A DNA stretch of 64,000 bases from Pectobacterium araliae. Its GTDB lineage: Bacteria > Pseudomonadota > Gammaproteobacteria > Enterobacterales > Enterobacteriaceae. Under the pieces are notes generated by a model. That model had not been told where the DNA came from. It did no database searches and was given only the letters and a program-made list of their open reading frames with translations. Each line of letters opens with the position of its first letter. The stretch's first letter is position 1. The stretch is taken from assembly GCF_037076465.1 (NCBI RefSeq), contig NZ_AP028908.1, positions 4,278,001 through 4,342,000 on the forward strand. The letters are read 5' to 3'. Positions 46,534 to 57,125 of the stretch are shown here, piece after piece. The translations under genes were made by a program, and so were the position numbers.

Positions 46534-47373
46534 ATGAGCCAAGCAGAACGTTCAACGCTAAAAGGCCAGTGCATCGCCGAATTTCTCGGCACTGGCCTGC
46601 TGATTTTCTTCGGTGTCGGCTGCGTCGCCGCGTTAAAACTGGCGGGAGCCAGCTTCGGACAGTGGGAGATCAGCATCATTTGGGGCCTGGGGGTGGCGCT
46701 GGCCATCTATCTGACCGCCGCGATCTCCGGGGCACATTTAAGCCCGGCGGTCACCGTCGCCTTATGGCTATTCGCCTGTTTCGACCGCAAGAAAGTGCTC
46801 CCCTATATCTTTTCCCAGCTTGCTGGCGCCTTCTGCGGTGCGGCATTAGTCTACGGTCTGTATTACAATTTATTCTTCGATTTCGAACAAACACACAATA
46901 TGGTGCGCGGCAGCACGGAAAGCCTAGAGCTTGCCAGCATTTTCTCAACCTACCCGAATCCACATATTTCAGTAATACAGGCGTTTCTGGTTGAAATCGT
47001 GATTACCGCGGTTCTGCTGTGCCTGATTCTGGCGCTGACCGATGATGGCAATGGTATCCCACGCGGGCCGCTTGCCCCGTTGCTGATCGGTATTCTGATT
47101 GCCGTCATCGGGGCATCAATGGGACCGCTAACCGGCTTTGCTCTCAACCCAGCGCGTGACTTTGGTCCTAAGCTGTTCGCTTTTCTAGCAGGCTGGGGCA
47201 ACGTCGCCTTCACTGGCGCACGTGAAATCCCTTACTTCCTGGTTCCTATCTTTGGCCCGATTATCGGTGCCTGTCTGGGTGGCTTTGGCTACCGCGCACT
47301 GATTGGCCGTAATCTGCCATGCGATGTGTGCGAACCCGAGGCAGACGCTACCACGCGTCGTGAAAGCCGTTAA
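46534..47373 (+). CDS. glpF: Glycerol facilitator GlpF with an SPA instead of first NPA motif
   Basis: A 279-residue aquaglyceroporin with six membrane helices and two re-entrant half helices. The second signature is the normal FALNPARDFGPK, but the first reads GAHLSPAVTVALWLFACFD: serine (AGC) replaces the pore asparagine of the NPA motif that is GAHLNPAVT in E. coli. All surrounding residues are conserved, and the selectivity arginine follows the second NPA. It admits glycerol, which GlpK traps by phosphorylation; the genes form glpFKX. The start follows AGGAAAAAAAT. Confidence 0.95.
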   Translation: MSQAERSTLKGQCIAEFLGTGLLIFFGVGCVAALKLAGASFGQWEISIIWGLGVALAIYLTAAISGAHLSPAVTVALWLFACFDRKKVLPYIFSQLAGAFCGAALVYGLYYNLFFDFEQTHNMVRGSTESLELASIFSTYPNPHISVIQAFLVEIVITAVLLCLILALTDDGNGIPRGPLAPLLIGILIAVIGASMGPLTGFALNPARDFGPKLFAFLAGWGNVAFTGAREIPYFLVPIFGPIIGACLGGFGYRALIGRNLPCDVCEPEADATTRRESR

Positions 47374-47379
47374 ACTTAA

Positions 47380-48939
<1,560 letters not shown>

Positions 48940-48960
48940 TCCATCCACTAATCCATCAAC

Positions 48961-48988
48961 AACGGGCGCGCCTGCCGCGCCCGTTTTT
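48961..48988 (+). terminator. glpK terminator
   Basis: AACGGGCGCG and CGCGCCCGTT form a 10-bp stem around CCTGC followed by TTTTTT, 22 bp behind glpK. It should partly separate glpFK from glpX. Confidence 0.9.
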
Positions 48989-49197
48989 TCCCTATCGCGC
49001 AACCGCCACACTCCCCCGTTGTGATAAAATCCCCGCCCATATCCTCATGTTGATCGTTTGAGAACCGAGATACCGGGGCAACCACGGTGCGAGGCGTCCC
49101 TGCGGGAACCTCATCACCGCGTTTCCCCTAAATCCAGGCTTAATTGGCTAACATAAGGCCACTTCTTCTTTTCCCGATCGACAACAGACAGGTATTT

Positions 49198-50208
49198 ATG
49201 AAACGTGAATTAGCCATTGAGTTCTCACGCGTTACCGAAGCCGCCGCGCTGGCAGGCTATAAGTGGTTAGGTCGTGGCGACAAAAATGCCGCCGACAATG
49301 CCGCCGTACAGGCGATGCGCATCATGCTGAATCAGGTCAATATCAACGGTCAGATTGTCATCGGCGAAGGGGAAATCGACGAAGCACCGATGTTGTTTAT
49401 CGGTGAACAGGTTGGCACCGGTCAGGGCGATGCCGTTGATATTGCTGTCGATCCGATTGAAGGCACGCGAATGACGGCAATGGGACAGGCGAATGCGTTG
49501 GCCGTGTTAGCCGTCGGCGAAAAAGGCGCGTTTCTGCATGCGCCAGACATGTACATGGAAAAGCTGATCGTTGGGCCCGAGGCAAAGGGTGCGATTGACC
49601 TTAACCTGCCGCTGGCGGACAACCTGCGCAATATCGCGATCAAGCTGGGTAAACCGCTCAATCAGTTAACCGTAACGACGCTGGCTAAACCACGCCATGA
49701 TGCCTGCATCGCGGAAATGCAGCAGTTGGGCGTGAAAGTGTTCGCTATTCCAGATGGCGACGTCGCCGCATCCATCCTCACTTGCATGCCGGACAGCGAA
49801 GTTGACGTGCTGTACGGCATCGGCGGTGCGCCAGAAGGCGTGATCTCGGCAGCTGTTATCCGCGCACTTGATGGTGACATGCAAGGCCGTTTATTGGCAC
49901 GTCATGAAGTCAAAGGCGATAGCGCTGAAAACCGCCGCATCGGTGAAGATGAGCTGGCACGCTGTCGGCAAATGGGCATCGAAGCGGGTGGCGTCCTCAA
50001 ACTCGACGACATGGCACGCAACGACAACGTGATTTTCTCCGCGACAGGCATCACCAAAGGTGATTTGCTGGATGGGATTGCGCGTAAAGGCACTATGGCT
50101 ACCACGGAAACACTGCTGATCCGCGGCAAATCCCGCACGATCCGCCGGATTAAATCGACGCACTATCTGGATCGTAAAGATCGCAAGCTGCACGAATTCT
50201 TACTGTAG
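49198..50208 (+). CDS. glpX: Fructose-1,6-bisphosphatase class II
   Basis: A 336-residue metal-dependent phosphatase of gluconeogenesis: MKRELAIEFSRVTEAAALAG, the metal site in VIGEGEIDEAPML and VDIAVDPIEGTRMTAMGQAN, and YGIGGAPEGVISAAV. The ATG at 49198 gives exactly the E. coli length; an upstream TTG extension (49144) has no support. It lies about 260 bp behind glpK across a terminator, so a separate promoter or read-through is likely. Confidence 0.96.
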   Translation: MKRELAIEFSRVTEAAALAGYKWLGRGDKNAADNAAVQAMRIMLNQVNINGQIVIGEGEIDEAPMLFIGEQVGTGQGDAVDIAVDPIEGTRMTAMGQANALAVLAVGEKGAFLHAPDMYMEKLIVGPEAKGAIDLNLPLADNLRNIAIKLGKPLNQLTVTTLAKPRHDACIAEMQQLGVKVFAIPDGDVAASILTCMPDSEVDVLYGIGGAPEGVISAAVIRALDGDMQGRLLARHEVKGDSAENRRIGEDELARCRQMGIEAGGVLKLDDMARNDNVIFSATGITKGDLLDGIARKGTMATTETLLIRGKSRTIRRIKSTHYLDRKDRKLHEFLL

Positions 50209-50318
50209 CAGGCGACTGACTGATTGTTTCACAGTTGTTAATAAATGGCGTATCGTAGACGCACGACTTACATGCACGAAATAGCGGCGTCTAACGCCAG
50301 TAATAGGAGCAGAAAAAT

Positions 50319-51065
50319 ATGGCTGAATGGGTAACAGGCAAAGTGATTCAGGTGGAAAACTGGACAGAAAGTCTGTTTAGCATTCGGGTTCATGCACCCG
50401 TCGATGCATTCACTGCCGGGCAGTATGGCAAGTTGGCACTGGAGATTGAGGGTGAAAAAGTGCAACGCGCGTATTCCTACGTGAACGCGCCCAGCGATCC
50501 TACGCTTGAGTTCTATCTAGTGACCGTGCCGGAAGGCAAGCTCAGCCCGCATCTGCATGCCATGCAGCCCGGTTCAGACGTCATGATCGTCAAAGAGGCC
50601 GCTGGCTTTTTCGTGCTGGAAGAGATTCCTGATTGTGAAACACTATGGATGCTGGCGACAGGTACGGGTATCGGCCCCTATTTGTCCATCCTTCAGGAAG
50701 GCAAAGGGCTGGAACGCTTTAAGAACATCGTGCTGGTTCACGCCGCACGGTTCTCACGCGATCTGAGCTATCTGCCGCTGATGCAGCAATTACAGCAGCG
50801 CTACCACGGTCAACTGCGTATTCAAACGGTGATTAGCCGGGAAGAGGAAGCAGGTTCACTGACAGGACGTATTCCTACGTTGATCAGCAACGGCACGCTG
50901 GAAGCCGCCGTGGGCTTGCCGATGGATACCGCGACCAGCCATGTCATGCTATGTGGTAACCCGCAGATGGTGCGTGATACTCAGCTGTTGCTGAAAGAAG
51001 AGCGGCAAATGACCAAACACCTGCGCCGCAGGCCCGGCCATATGACCGCCGAGAACTATTGGTAA
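50319..51065 (+). CDS. fpr: Ferredoxin/flavodoxin-NADP+ reductase
   Basis: A 248-residue FAD enzyme. FAD binding by RAYSYVNAPSDPTLEFYLV and NADPH binding by MLATGTGIGPYLSILQE and VMLCGNPQMVRDTQ are visible; the C-terminus ENYW ends in an aromatic residue as in the subclass I bacterial enzymes. It supplies electrons to flavodoxin/ferredoxin-dependent enzymes and is part of the SoxRS response in E. coli. Ribosome site AGGAGCAG precedes the ATG. Confidence 0.96.
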   Translation: MAEWVTGKVIQVENWTESLFSIRVHAPVDAFTAGQYGKLALEIEGEKVQRAYSYVNAPSDPTLEFYLVTVPEGKLSPHLHAMQPGSDVMIVKEAAGFFVLEEIPDCETLWMLATGTGIGPYLSILQEGKGLERFKNIVLVHAARFSRDLSYLPLMQQLQQRYHGQLRIQTVISREEEAGSLTGRIPTLISNGTLEAAVGLPMDTATSHVMLCGNPQMVRDTQLLLKEERQMTKHLRRRPGHMTAENYW

Positions 51066-51083
51066 ACGGCAAATTATTCCCAA

Positions 51084-51506
51084 TCAGCGGCGGAAGCGAA
51101 ATGGCTCCGCCTCTGCGCCAAACCGATTTTCTCCTTTTGTTCCCAGAAAAACACCGCAGTCGAGCAAGATCATCACGACAATCAGGATCGGCAAGAAGCG
51201 ACCAACGCCCCACTGCCAGATGGCGGAGAACATAGTCCAATTTCCTGAGGCCAATACCCACGCCACCACGAGCAGCAGCGCCCACCAGCCACTTTTGTTA
51301 CGGTCGTGCAGGCGTTTTACCATCATCGCCGCCGTCGGCCACAATAAGACCACTAAACCAAACGCCGTCAGTTGCGTATCCAGCCAATGTTGACCAGAAA
51401 GCGTAAACAATACCGCCATCAGCGCTACCCAAATCCCCATCCAGAGCCAGAAATCACGACGACCAATACGGCCTTTAAACGAGAAGCACCATTGCTGTAA
51501 TGTCAT
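51084..51506 (-). CDS. yiiR: Inner-membrane protein YiiR (DUF805)
   Basis: A 140-residue protein with the DUF805 start motif FSFKGRIGRRDFWLWMG and four hydrophobic segments, and the internal AAMMVKRLHDRNKSGWW typical of the family. It matches E. coli YiiR in sequence and position between fpr and yiiQ. Function unknown. Convergent with fpr. Confidence 0.92.
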   Translation of the reverse strand: MTLQQWCFSFKGRIGRRDFWLWMGIWVALMAVLFTLSGQHWLDTQLTAFGLVVLLWPTAAMMVKRLHDRNKSGWWALLLVVAWVLASGNWTMFSAIWQWGVGRFLPILIVVMILLDCGVFLGTKGENRFGAEAEPFRFRR

Positions 51507-51610
51507 TAACGATAACGCCCTGAATTGTTAGCCTGTCTGGCCGAATCAATCTGTATTTATTGTGGGTGATTTTACCTCAACCGGGGTGTTTACCTGCAAT
51601 TTTTACGCGA

Positions 51611-51670
51611 TTTTTGACAACCACGCACGATCTCTCACAACGACGTACTATTTTTGACAACGACGTACAA
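51611..51670. repeat. 20-bp tandem repeat, three copies, between yiiR and yiiQ
   Basis: Units at 51611 (TTTTTGACAACCACGCACGA), 51631 (TCTCTCACAACGACGTACTA) and 51651 (TTTTTGACAACGACGTACAA). Units one and three agree at 17 of 20, two and three at 16 of 20. Two units contain TTGACA, a consensus -35 hexamer. They occupy the divergent promoter region. Confidence 0.75.
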
Positions 51671-51742
51671 ATGCCGCTTTAATCGAACGTATTCTGCCGT
51701 TATCGGCCTGGACATCTTCTGAAGTGGCTGACCCGAATCCCT

Positions 51743-52342
51743 ATGACACGAAAACGCATCGCTTCACTGTTGGTTTTATCATCGCTGGTGCTGTACCAGA
51801 CTCACGCGGGTGCCGATCCGACGTTTCCGCCCAAAACGTCATCCAATGTGCCATACCTGCTAGCCGGTGCCCCCACCTTCGATCAAACCATCACACAATT
51901 CCGTTCTCGCTACAACCTGAGCAACCCTACGCTGTCGATCGGTGAATTTCGGGTTGTCGACACCGGTAATATCACCAGCATGTTGACCCGCGCGGCCAGC
52001 CGGATCAACGACCACCTCTATGCCTCAACCGCGCTGGAGAAAGGCACCGGGAAAATCAAAACGCTGCAAATCACCTTACTACCGCAGCCGCAGAGCGAAC
52101 AAGAAACCGCAGCGCGCCGCAAACAGGCTATCGACTATATGGCAGCGCTGGCACGCACGTTCGCCCCTTCGCTGACGGAAGAACAGAGTGTGAAAAAAGT
52201 CACCGGACTGCTGGAAAAAGGCAAGGGACAGCGCTTTTATCAACAAACGGAAGGCGCTTTGCGTTATGTGGTTGCAGATGATGGCGAAAAAGGGCTAACT
52301 TTTGCTGTTGAACCGATTAAGCTAACGCTATCTGAACCGTGA
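51743..52342 (+). CDS. yiiQ: YiiQ family exported protein (DUF1454)
   Basis: A 199-residue protein with a signal peptide MTRKRIASLLVLSSLVLYQT-HAGA, so it is periplasmic. The mature part (YLLAGAPTFDQTITQFRSRYN and GKIKTLQITLLPQPQSEQE) is DUF1454, matching E. coli YiiQ directly upstream of tpiA. Function unknown. Divergent from yiiR across the 20-bp repeats. Confidence 0.92.
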   Translation: MTRKRIASLLVLSSLVLYQTHAGADPTFPPKTSSNVPYLLAGAPTFDQTITQFRSRYNLSNPTLSIGEFRVVDTGNITSMLTRAASRINDHLYASTALEKGTGKIKTLQITLLPQPQSEQETAARRKQAIDYMAALARTFAPSLTEEQSVKKVTGLLEKGKGQRFYQQTEGALRYVVADDGEKGLTFAVEPIKLTLSEP

Positions 52343-52468
52343 TCAACACGGTAGTTCATGACGAAAAACAGAGCCACGGTCACATTTCGTCTCTATACTG
52401 TGGGCAGGTCATACTGCCTGAAGGCAGTAAAATTTATGCATCGGTTCATTAATACCTTGATTTATTAA

Positions 52469-53275
<807 letters not shown>

Positions 53276-53317
53276 GCGTTTGTTTATAGAAAAAGACGAA
53301 CACACGTTTGTCTAATC

Positions 53318-53357
53318 AAAAAAGCCGGTTCACGCTATCGCGCCAACCGGCTTTTTT
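53318..53357. terminator. Bidirectional terminator between tpiA and aguA
   Basis: AAAAAAGCCGGTT (53318-53330) is the exact reverse complement of AACCGGCTTTTTT (53345-53357). The symmetric A and T runs let it end transcripts from both sides. Confidence 0.9.
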
Positions 53358-53372
53358 ATGGCAGCACAACGC

Positions 53373-54476
53373 TTACTTCACCGCAGGGATTTGCTGCGTA
53401 ATGCAGTGAATATTTCCCCCGCCCAGCAGGATTTCCCGCGCAGGCACGCCACTAATCAGATAACCAGGGAACATCTGTTGCAGCAGGTCGCGTGCAACCT
53501 CGTCCGTCTTCTCGTCCAGCAGTGGGAAAACGATCTGCTGATTGCTGATCAGGAAATTCACATAAGACCCTGCCAGACGAGAACCCGCAAGGCGCTCAAC
53601 GGCATCTCCACTGTCCACGCCTTGCGCTTCCTCTTTGGTCGCATACAGCGGACCGGGGGCAGGTAATTTCCAGATTTTCAACTGTCGACCCTGAGCATCT
53701 TTGGCCGTAGATAACACACGATAAGCGGCCATAGAGCGTGCATACTGCGGATCGTTTTCATCATCAGTCCAGTGCAGTGCTACTTCACCGGGACGCACGA
53801 AACAGCACATGTTATCGATATGCCCGTCAGTTTCGTCGTTGTACACGCCCTCTTCCAGCCAGATAATCGTCGAGATGCTGAGGTAATCACGCATCAGCTG
53901 TTCGATTTCCGCCTTGCTCAGGTGCGGGTTACGGTTCGGATTGAGTAAACATTCTGCTGTGGTCAACAGCGTGCCTTCACCATCGACATGGATCGAGCCA
54001 CCTTCCAGAATCAGCGGAGCGGCATAGCGTGCCGTCTGATGATAGTCCAGCACCTGTGCAGCGACGTTCTCATCCTGATGCCAGTCTTCATACAGACCGC
54101 CCAGCTCGCCGCCCCAGGCGTTGAACTGCCAGTCGATACCCCGACGTTCGCCAGCCTGATTCAGCACGATGGTTGGTCCGGTGTCGCGCATCCAGGCGTC
54201 GTCGCTTTCCATTTCCACCAGTGCAACATTTACTGGCATGACTTTTTGCGCATCCGCCATGTAACGTGCAGGCACGCCCATGATAACGGGTGTGTTCTGG
54301 GCGATGGCTTCCGCCACCCGCGCGAACGTTTTCTGCGCCGGAACGCCCTGTTCGCGCCAGTTATCGGTACGATACGGCCAAATCATCCACACGGCGTCAT
54401 GCGGAGCCCATTCGGCAGGCATCACAAAACCATCCTGCTGCGGCGTGGTGAGAGGGGAAGTCGCTAACTGTGGCAT
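53373..54476 (-). CDS. aguA: Agmatine deiminase
   Basis: A 367-residue guanidino-group hydrolase of the Porphyromonas-type arginine deiminase family (PAD_porph) converting agmatine to N-carbamoylputrescine. Motifs: [47 protein letters not shown] and the catalytic cysteine in [13 protein letters not shown] at the C-terminus. The ATG at 54476 (GGAG seven bases upstream) directly follows a GTG; the gene starts within a few bases of the aguB stop. With AguB it provides the arginine-decarboxylase route to putrescine. E. coli K-12 lacks this pair and uses SpeB. Confidence 0.94.
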   Translation of the reverse strand: MPQLATSPLTTPQQDGFVMPAEWAPHDAVWMIWPYRTDNWREQGVPAQKTFARVAEAIAQNTPVIMGVPARYMADAQKVMPVNVALVEMESDDAWMRDTGPTIVLNQAGERRGIDWQFNAWGGELGGLYEDWHQDENVAAQVLDYHQTARYAAPLILEGGSIHVDGEGTLLTTAECLLNPNRNPHLSKAEIEQLMRDYLSISTIIWLEEGVYNDETDGHIDNMCCFVRPGEVALHWTDDENDPQYARSMAAYRVLSTAKDAQGRQLKIWKLPAPGPLYATKEEAQGVDSGDAVERLAGSRLAGSYVNFLISNQQIVFPLLDEKTDEVARDLLQQMFPGYLISGVPAREILLGGGNIHCITQQIPAVK

Positions 54477-54479
54477 CAC

Positions 54480-55364
54480 TTATCTCCGGGTCTTACCGTC
54501 AGAGCTGGCAATCGTGCCGTACATTTCCGGGCGACGATCGCGGAACAGGCCCCATGAGGCACGCTGTGCCGCAATGGCTTCTAAATCAAATTCATGCACC
54601 AGAATCGCTTCATCCGTTTTATTGGCCTGTGCCAGCAGCGCACCCGTTTGATCGGCAATGAAAGATGAACCGTAGAACGTCATTTCCAGACCGTCGATGT
54701 ATTTACTGGCTTCCGTACCGATACGGTTGGAGGCGATCACTGGCACCAGATTCGCGGCGGCGTGACCTTGCTGAACGCGGGTCCAGTGCGGCTGGCTGTC
54801 GATATCCGGGTAAGCCGGTTCGGAACCAATGGCCGTCGGATAAAAAATCAGCTCTGCGCCTTGCAACGCCAGGCTGCGTGCGGTTTCCGGGAACCACTGA
54901 TCCCAGCAAATACCCACGCCGATTTTCGCGTAGCGTGTCTGCCAAACTTTGAAGCCGGTATCGCCCGGAATGAAAAATTGCTTCTCCTGATACGCCGGAC
55001 CATTAGGAATGTGCGTTTTGCGATAAACGTCCAGCACGGAACCATCTGCGTCAATCATCACCAGCGAGTTGTAATAGGCATTATTGGCACGCTCAAAGAA
55101 GCTCAACGGCAACACCACATTCAGCTCCGCCGCCAGTGCGGAAAAATGCTTAATCAGCGGGCTGGTTTCCAGCTCCTGCGCCAGCGCATAGTGCTCCGGG
55201 CTTTGATCGATACAGAAATACGGTGCGGCAAACAGTTCCTGAATCAGGATAACCTGCGCGCCTTTTGCATGCGCTTGTCGCACCAGTTTTTCAGCGTTTT
55301 CGATATTCTTGGGCAGATCCCAGGAACACGCCATTTGTGTTGCGGCAACGGTAACTTTTTTCAT
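54480..55364 (-). CDS. aguB: N-carbamoylputrescine amidase
   Basis: A 294-residue nitrilase-superfamily enzyme releasing putrescine, CO2 and ammonia from N-carbamoylputrescine. The catalytic triad is visible: glutamate in LIQELFAAPYFC near 42, lysine in YRKTHIPNGPAYQEKQF near 115, cysteine in GVGICWDQWFPETARSL near 151. First gene of aguBA, with aguA immediately behind. In E. coli this position, between cpxP and tpiA, holds fieF, pfkA, sbp and cdh. Confidence 0.94.
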   Translation of the reverse strand: MKKVTVAATQMACSWDLPKNIENAEKLVRQAHAKGAQVILIQELFAAPYFCIDQSPEHYALAQELETSPLIKHFSALAAELNVVLPLSFFERANNAYYNSLVMIDADGSVLDVYRKTHIPNGPAYQEKQFFIPGDTGFKVWQTRYAKIGVGICWDQWFPETARSLALQGAELIFYPTAIGSEPAYPDIDSQPHWTRVQQGHAAANLVPVIASNRIGTEASKYIDGLEMTFYGSSFIADQTGALLAQANKTDEAILVHEFDLEAIAAQRASWGLFRDRRPEMYGTIASSDGKTRR

Positions 55365-55493
55365 GCGAAAACCTCAATAATAACGATATATACCCGCCCT
55401 TTCTCACCGGCAAGTATCAGCAATCAGTGTTTCTCTCGGCCACGATTATACATCGGCACTAACCGGCGCGGCCTTAACGAGACGCGGGATAGG

Positions 55494-55781
55494 TTATGCG
55501 ACTTGTAGGCGATGCAAGCCAGACAGATCCAGTGATTGACGCGCTTGCCACAGGTCAAAATCACGCTGCATTCCCAGCCACACGTCAGCGGTTCCACCCA
55601 GAACGATCGCTAAACGCAGCGCCATTTCAGGTGATATATCTGCTTTTTTCGCGATCAAACGTTGCACCGTTGACGGAGCAACGTTCAATGCCTTTGCCAG
55701 CCTACGAGCACTCAAATCAAGTGACTCCATAGACTCTTTTACCAGCCCCCCTGGATGGGGGGGATTAAACATTTTACCCAT
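55494..55781 (-). CDS. higA: HigA-type antitoxin (XRE, addiction-module antidote)
   Basis: A 95-residue protein beginning NPPHPGGLVKESMESLDLSA with the helix-turn-helix ARRLAKALNVAPSTVQRLIAKKADISPE and the family end TADVWLGMQRDFDLWQA, the usual VapI/HigA antidote layout. Its ATG overlaps the toxin stop as TGATG, so translation is coupled to the toxin. Antidotes of this type bind their own promoter. Confidence 0.9.
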   Translation of the reverse strand: MGKMFNPPHPGGLVKESMESLDLSARRLAKALNVAPSTVQRLIAKKADISPEMALRLAIVLGGTADVWLGMQRDFDLWQARQSLDLSGLHRLQVA

Positions 55782-56059
55782 CAGTGATAATCCTCCAGAT
55801 TAACGATATAGACATCACCACCTACAAACTCGAAAGTGATACGCCAGTTTCCAGTCACGGTGATTGACCATATCCCTTGCTTGTTCCCTTTTAGGGAATG
55901 CAGGTTAAACCCAGCAATATTAATACCTTCTATCTGTTTTGCGTTATCTAATACCGCTAGGCGATAAGCGAGCTTTTCAGACTGTTTTGCATCAATCCCA
56001 ACCGTTGAGCCTGTTTCAAAGAATTTCTTTAATCCTTTGTGTTTAAAGCCCTTTATCAT
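55781..56059 (-). CDS. higB: HigB-type toxin (RelE superfamily mRNA interferase)
   Basis: A 92-residue basic protein MIKGFKHKGLKKFFETGSTV with the family body KQSEKLAYRLAVLDNAKQIE and end WSITVTGNWRITFEFVGGDVYIVNLEDYH, typical HigB/RelE-type ribosome-dependent ribonucleases. The ATG at 56059 fits the family; the frame is open for 61 codons upstream but those codons do not resemble the family. Toxin-before-antitoxin order is the HigBA convention. It is an accessory module set between aguBA and cpxP. Confidence 0.9.
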   Translation of the reverse strand: MIKGFKHKGLKKFFETGSTVGIDAKQSEKLAYRLAVLDNAKQIEGINIAGFNLHSLKGNKQGIWSITVTGNWRITFEFVGGDVYIVNLEDYH

Positions 56060-56315
56060 TTTTACCCATCCTTGTGTTGCGCTATGCGCATCATACCAAG
56101 GTGCCGCGTGTGACGCAACGCTAAATGCCAGCCATCTTATGACGAATGGCGGTAATCTCGTCGCGCCATTACGGGAAAAACTGGCATTTAAAAACGTCCA
56201 CATGTTGCCCACACTAGCGGAAAACGGCCCATTTTTGACCACATTTTAACCGCTTGCAATTGCTTGTAATCGCTTAACATGCAATTGTTTTTAAAGGGTT
56301 TTCCTGAAAAACCCC

Positions 56316-56376
56316 AAAAAAAAGCCCTCCATCATGGAGGGCGAAAAGACAGGGATGGTGTCTATGGCAAGGAAAA
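56316..56376 (-). ncRNA. cpxQ: CpxQ small RNA from the cpxP 3' UTR
   Basis: The 61 bases on the minus strand begin TTTTCCTTGCCATAGACACC, continue ATCCCTGTC and end in a GCCCTCC-ATGAT-GGAGGGC hairpin followed by eight T residues. The first 29 bases match the Salmonella/E. coli CpxQ as I remember it, including both seed regions. CpxQ is cut from cpxP mRNA by RNase E and, with Hfq, represses envelope-protein mRNAs in the Cpx response. Its hairpin is also the cpxP terminator. Confidence 0.92.
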
Positions 56377-56390
56377 ACAGGGTGTGTACC

Positions 56391-56455
56391 TACTACACAT
56401 TACTACTCGGACTACACTACGCTTACAGACTACTTACTACACTACTACTCGGGAC
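56391..56455. repeat. Direct repeat in the cpxP 3' end
   Basis: A sequence TACTACAC(AT)TACTACTCGG with AC behind occurs at 56391-56412 and again, two bases shorter in the middle and one G longer, at 56435-56455. The second copy contains the cpxP stop codon. The whole segment is rich in CTAC and CATTACTAC motifs and lies between the cpxP stop and CpxQ. Confidence 0.65.
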
Positions 56456-56972
56456 TATCTGTCTCGGCATGGTTTGTCGTGCCTGGTGCTGGCGCGGCCA
56501 TTTGGTTAAACATGGATATCTGCTGCTGCATCTCTTTCATGCGTTGCTTATGCTTCAGCTCTAAAATGTCTTTCTGTGCTGGCGTCAGCAGGTTATACAT
56601 TTGGTTGCGCACTCGGGTCATCTGAATCTGACGCTCAATCTGCACACTCATCATTCGGGTTATCTGCGCTCGTACCGCCGCTTCATCAAACGTTTCGGCG
56701 ATTACCAACTGATGCATAGCTTTAATATCTTCAGTATTAAACGCGGGTTTGTCCTGACGACTCTGGTGCATCAAATCACGCATTTGCTGACGCTGTTGCT
56801 CGGTCAACCTCACGCCATCGAACATACCTTGCTGACCGGATGCACCTTTTGTAGCGGCATCATCAATGTGCCAACCGCTGCTCACCGGAGCGTCCCCACT
56901 CTCTGCTGCAAAGGCAGTAAACGTGCCTAACATAAGCAGTGAAGCAAGAGATAAGGTTGCGAACTGTTGCAT
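56445..56972 (-). CDS. cpxP: Periplasmic Cpx repressor/chaperone CpxP
   Basis: A 175-residue protein with a signal peptide (QQFATLSLASLLMLGTFTAFA-A). The mature form has the two LTxxQ motifs of the CpxP/Spy family: VRLTEQQRQQMRDLMHQSRQ and YNLLTPAQKDILELKHKQRM. CpxP binds misfolded periplasmic proteins and the CpxA sensor, dampening signalling. The ATG at 56972, seven bases behind GGAGAG, is preferred to upstream in-frame ATGs. Divergent from cpxRA across a CpxR box; its 3' UTR gives CpxQ. Confidence 0.95.
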   Translation of the reverse strand: MQQFATLSLASLLMLGTFTAFAAESGDAPVSSGWHIDDAATKGASGQQGMFDGVRLTEQQRQQMRDLMHQSRQDKPAFNTEDIKAMHQLVIAETFDEAAVRAQITRMMSVQIERQIQMTRVRNQMYNLLTPAQKDILELKHKQRMKEMQQQISMFNQMAAPAPGTTNHAETDSPE

Positions 56973-57056
56973 CAATAACTCTCCAGAGCGGTACGTCATT
57001 TTGTGAATCAATGAGCATGAGTCTACGCATCTTGCTGCAAACATGCGTCAGAGGAT

Positions 57057-57071
57057 GTAAAACTACGTAAA
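57057..57071. promoter_or_regulatory. CpxR binding box
   Basis: GTAAA-ACTAC-GTAAA is a perfect match to the tandem CpxR consensus GTAAA(N5)GTAAA. It lies between the divergent cpxP and cpxR starts (86 and 55 bp away) and should activate both. Confidence 0.92.
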
Positions 57072-57125
57072 GTCATGGAATAGCGCTAATCTATGTCGTA
57101 TTTTGCCCTTGGAGGTAGAGAAAAC

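Noticed and set aside
49144..49197. Upstream TTG extension of GlpX
   Set aside because: Eighteen extra residues are not found in the family and ATG 49198 gives the exact expected length.
51611..51670. CRISPR-like array
   Set aside because: Repeats are contiguous with no spacers and no cas genes occur in the window.
56060..56242. Long HigB start at 56242
   Set aside because: The extra 61 residues do not resemble RelE-family proteins, while the internal ATG at 56059 gives a standard length.
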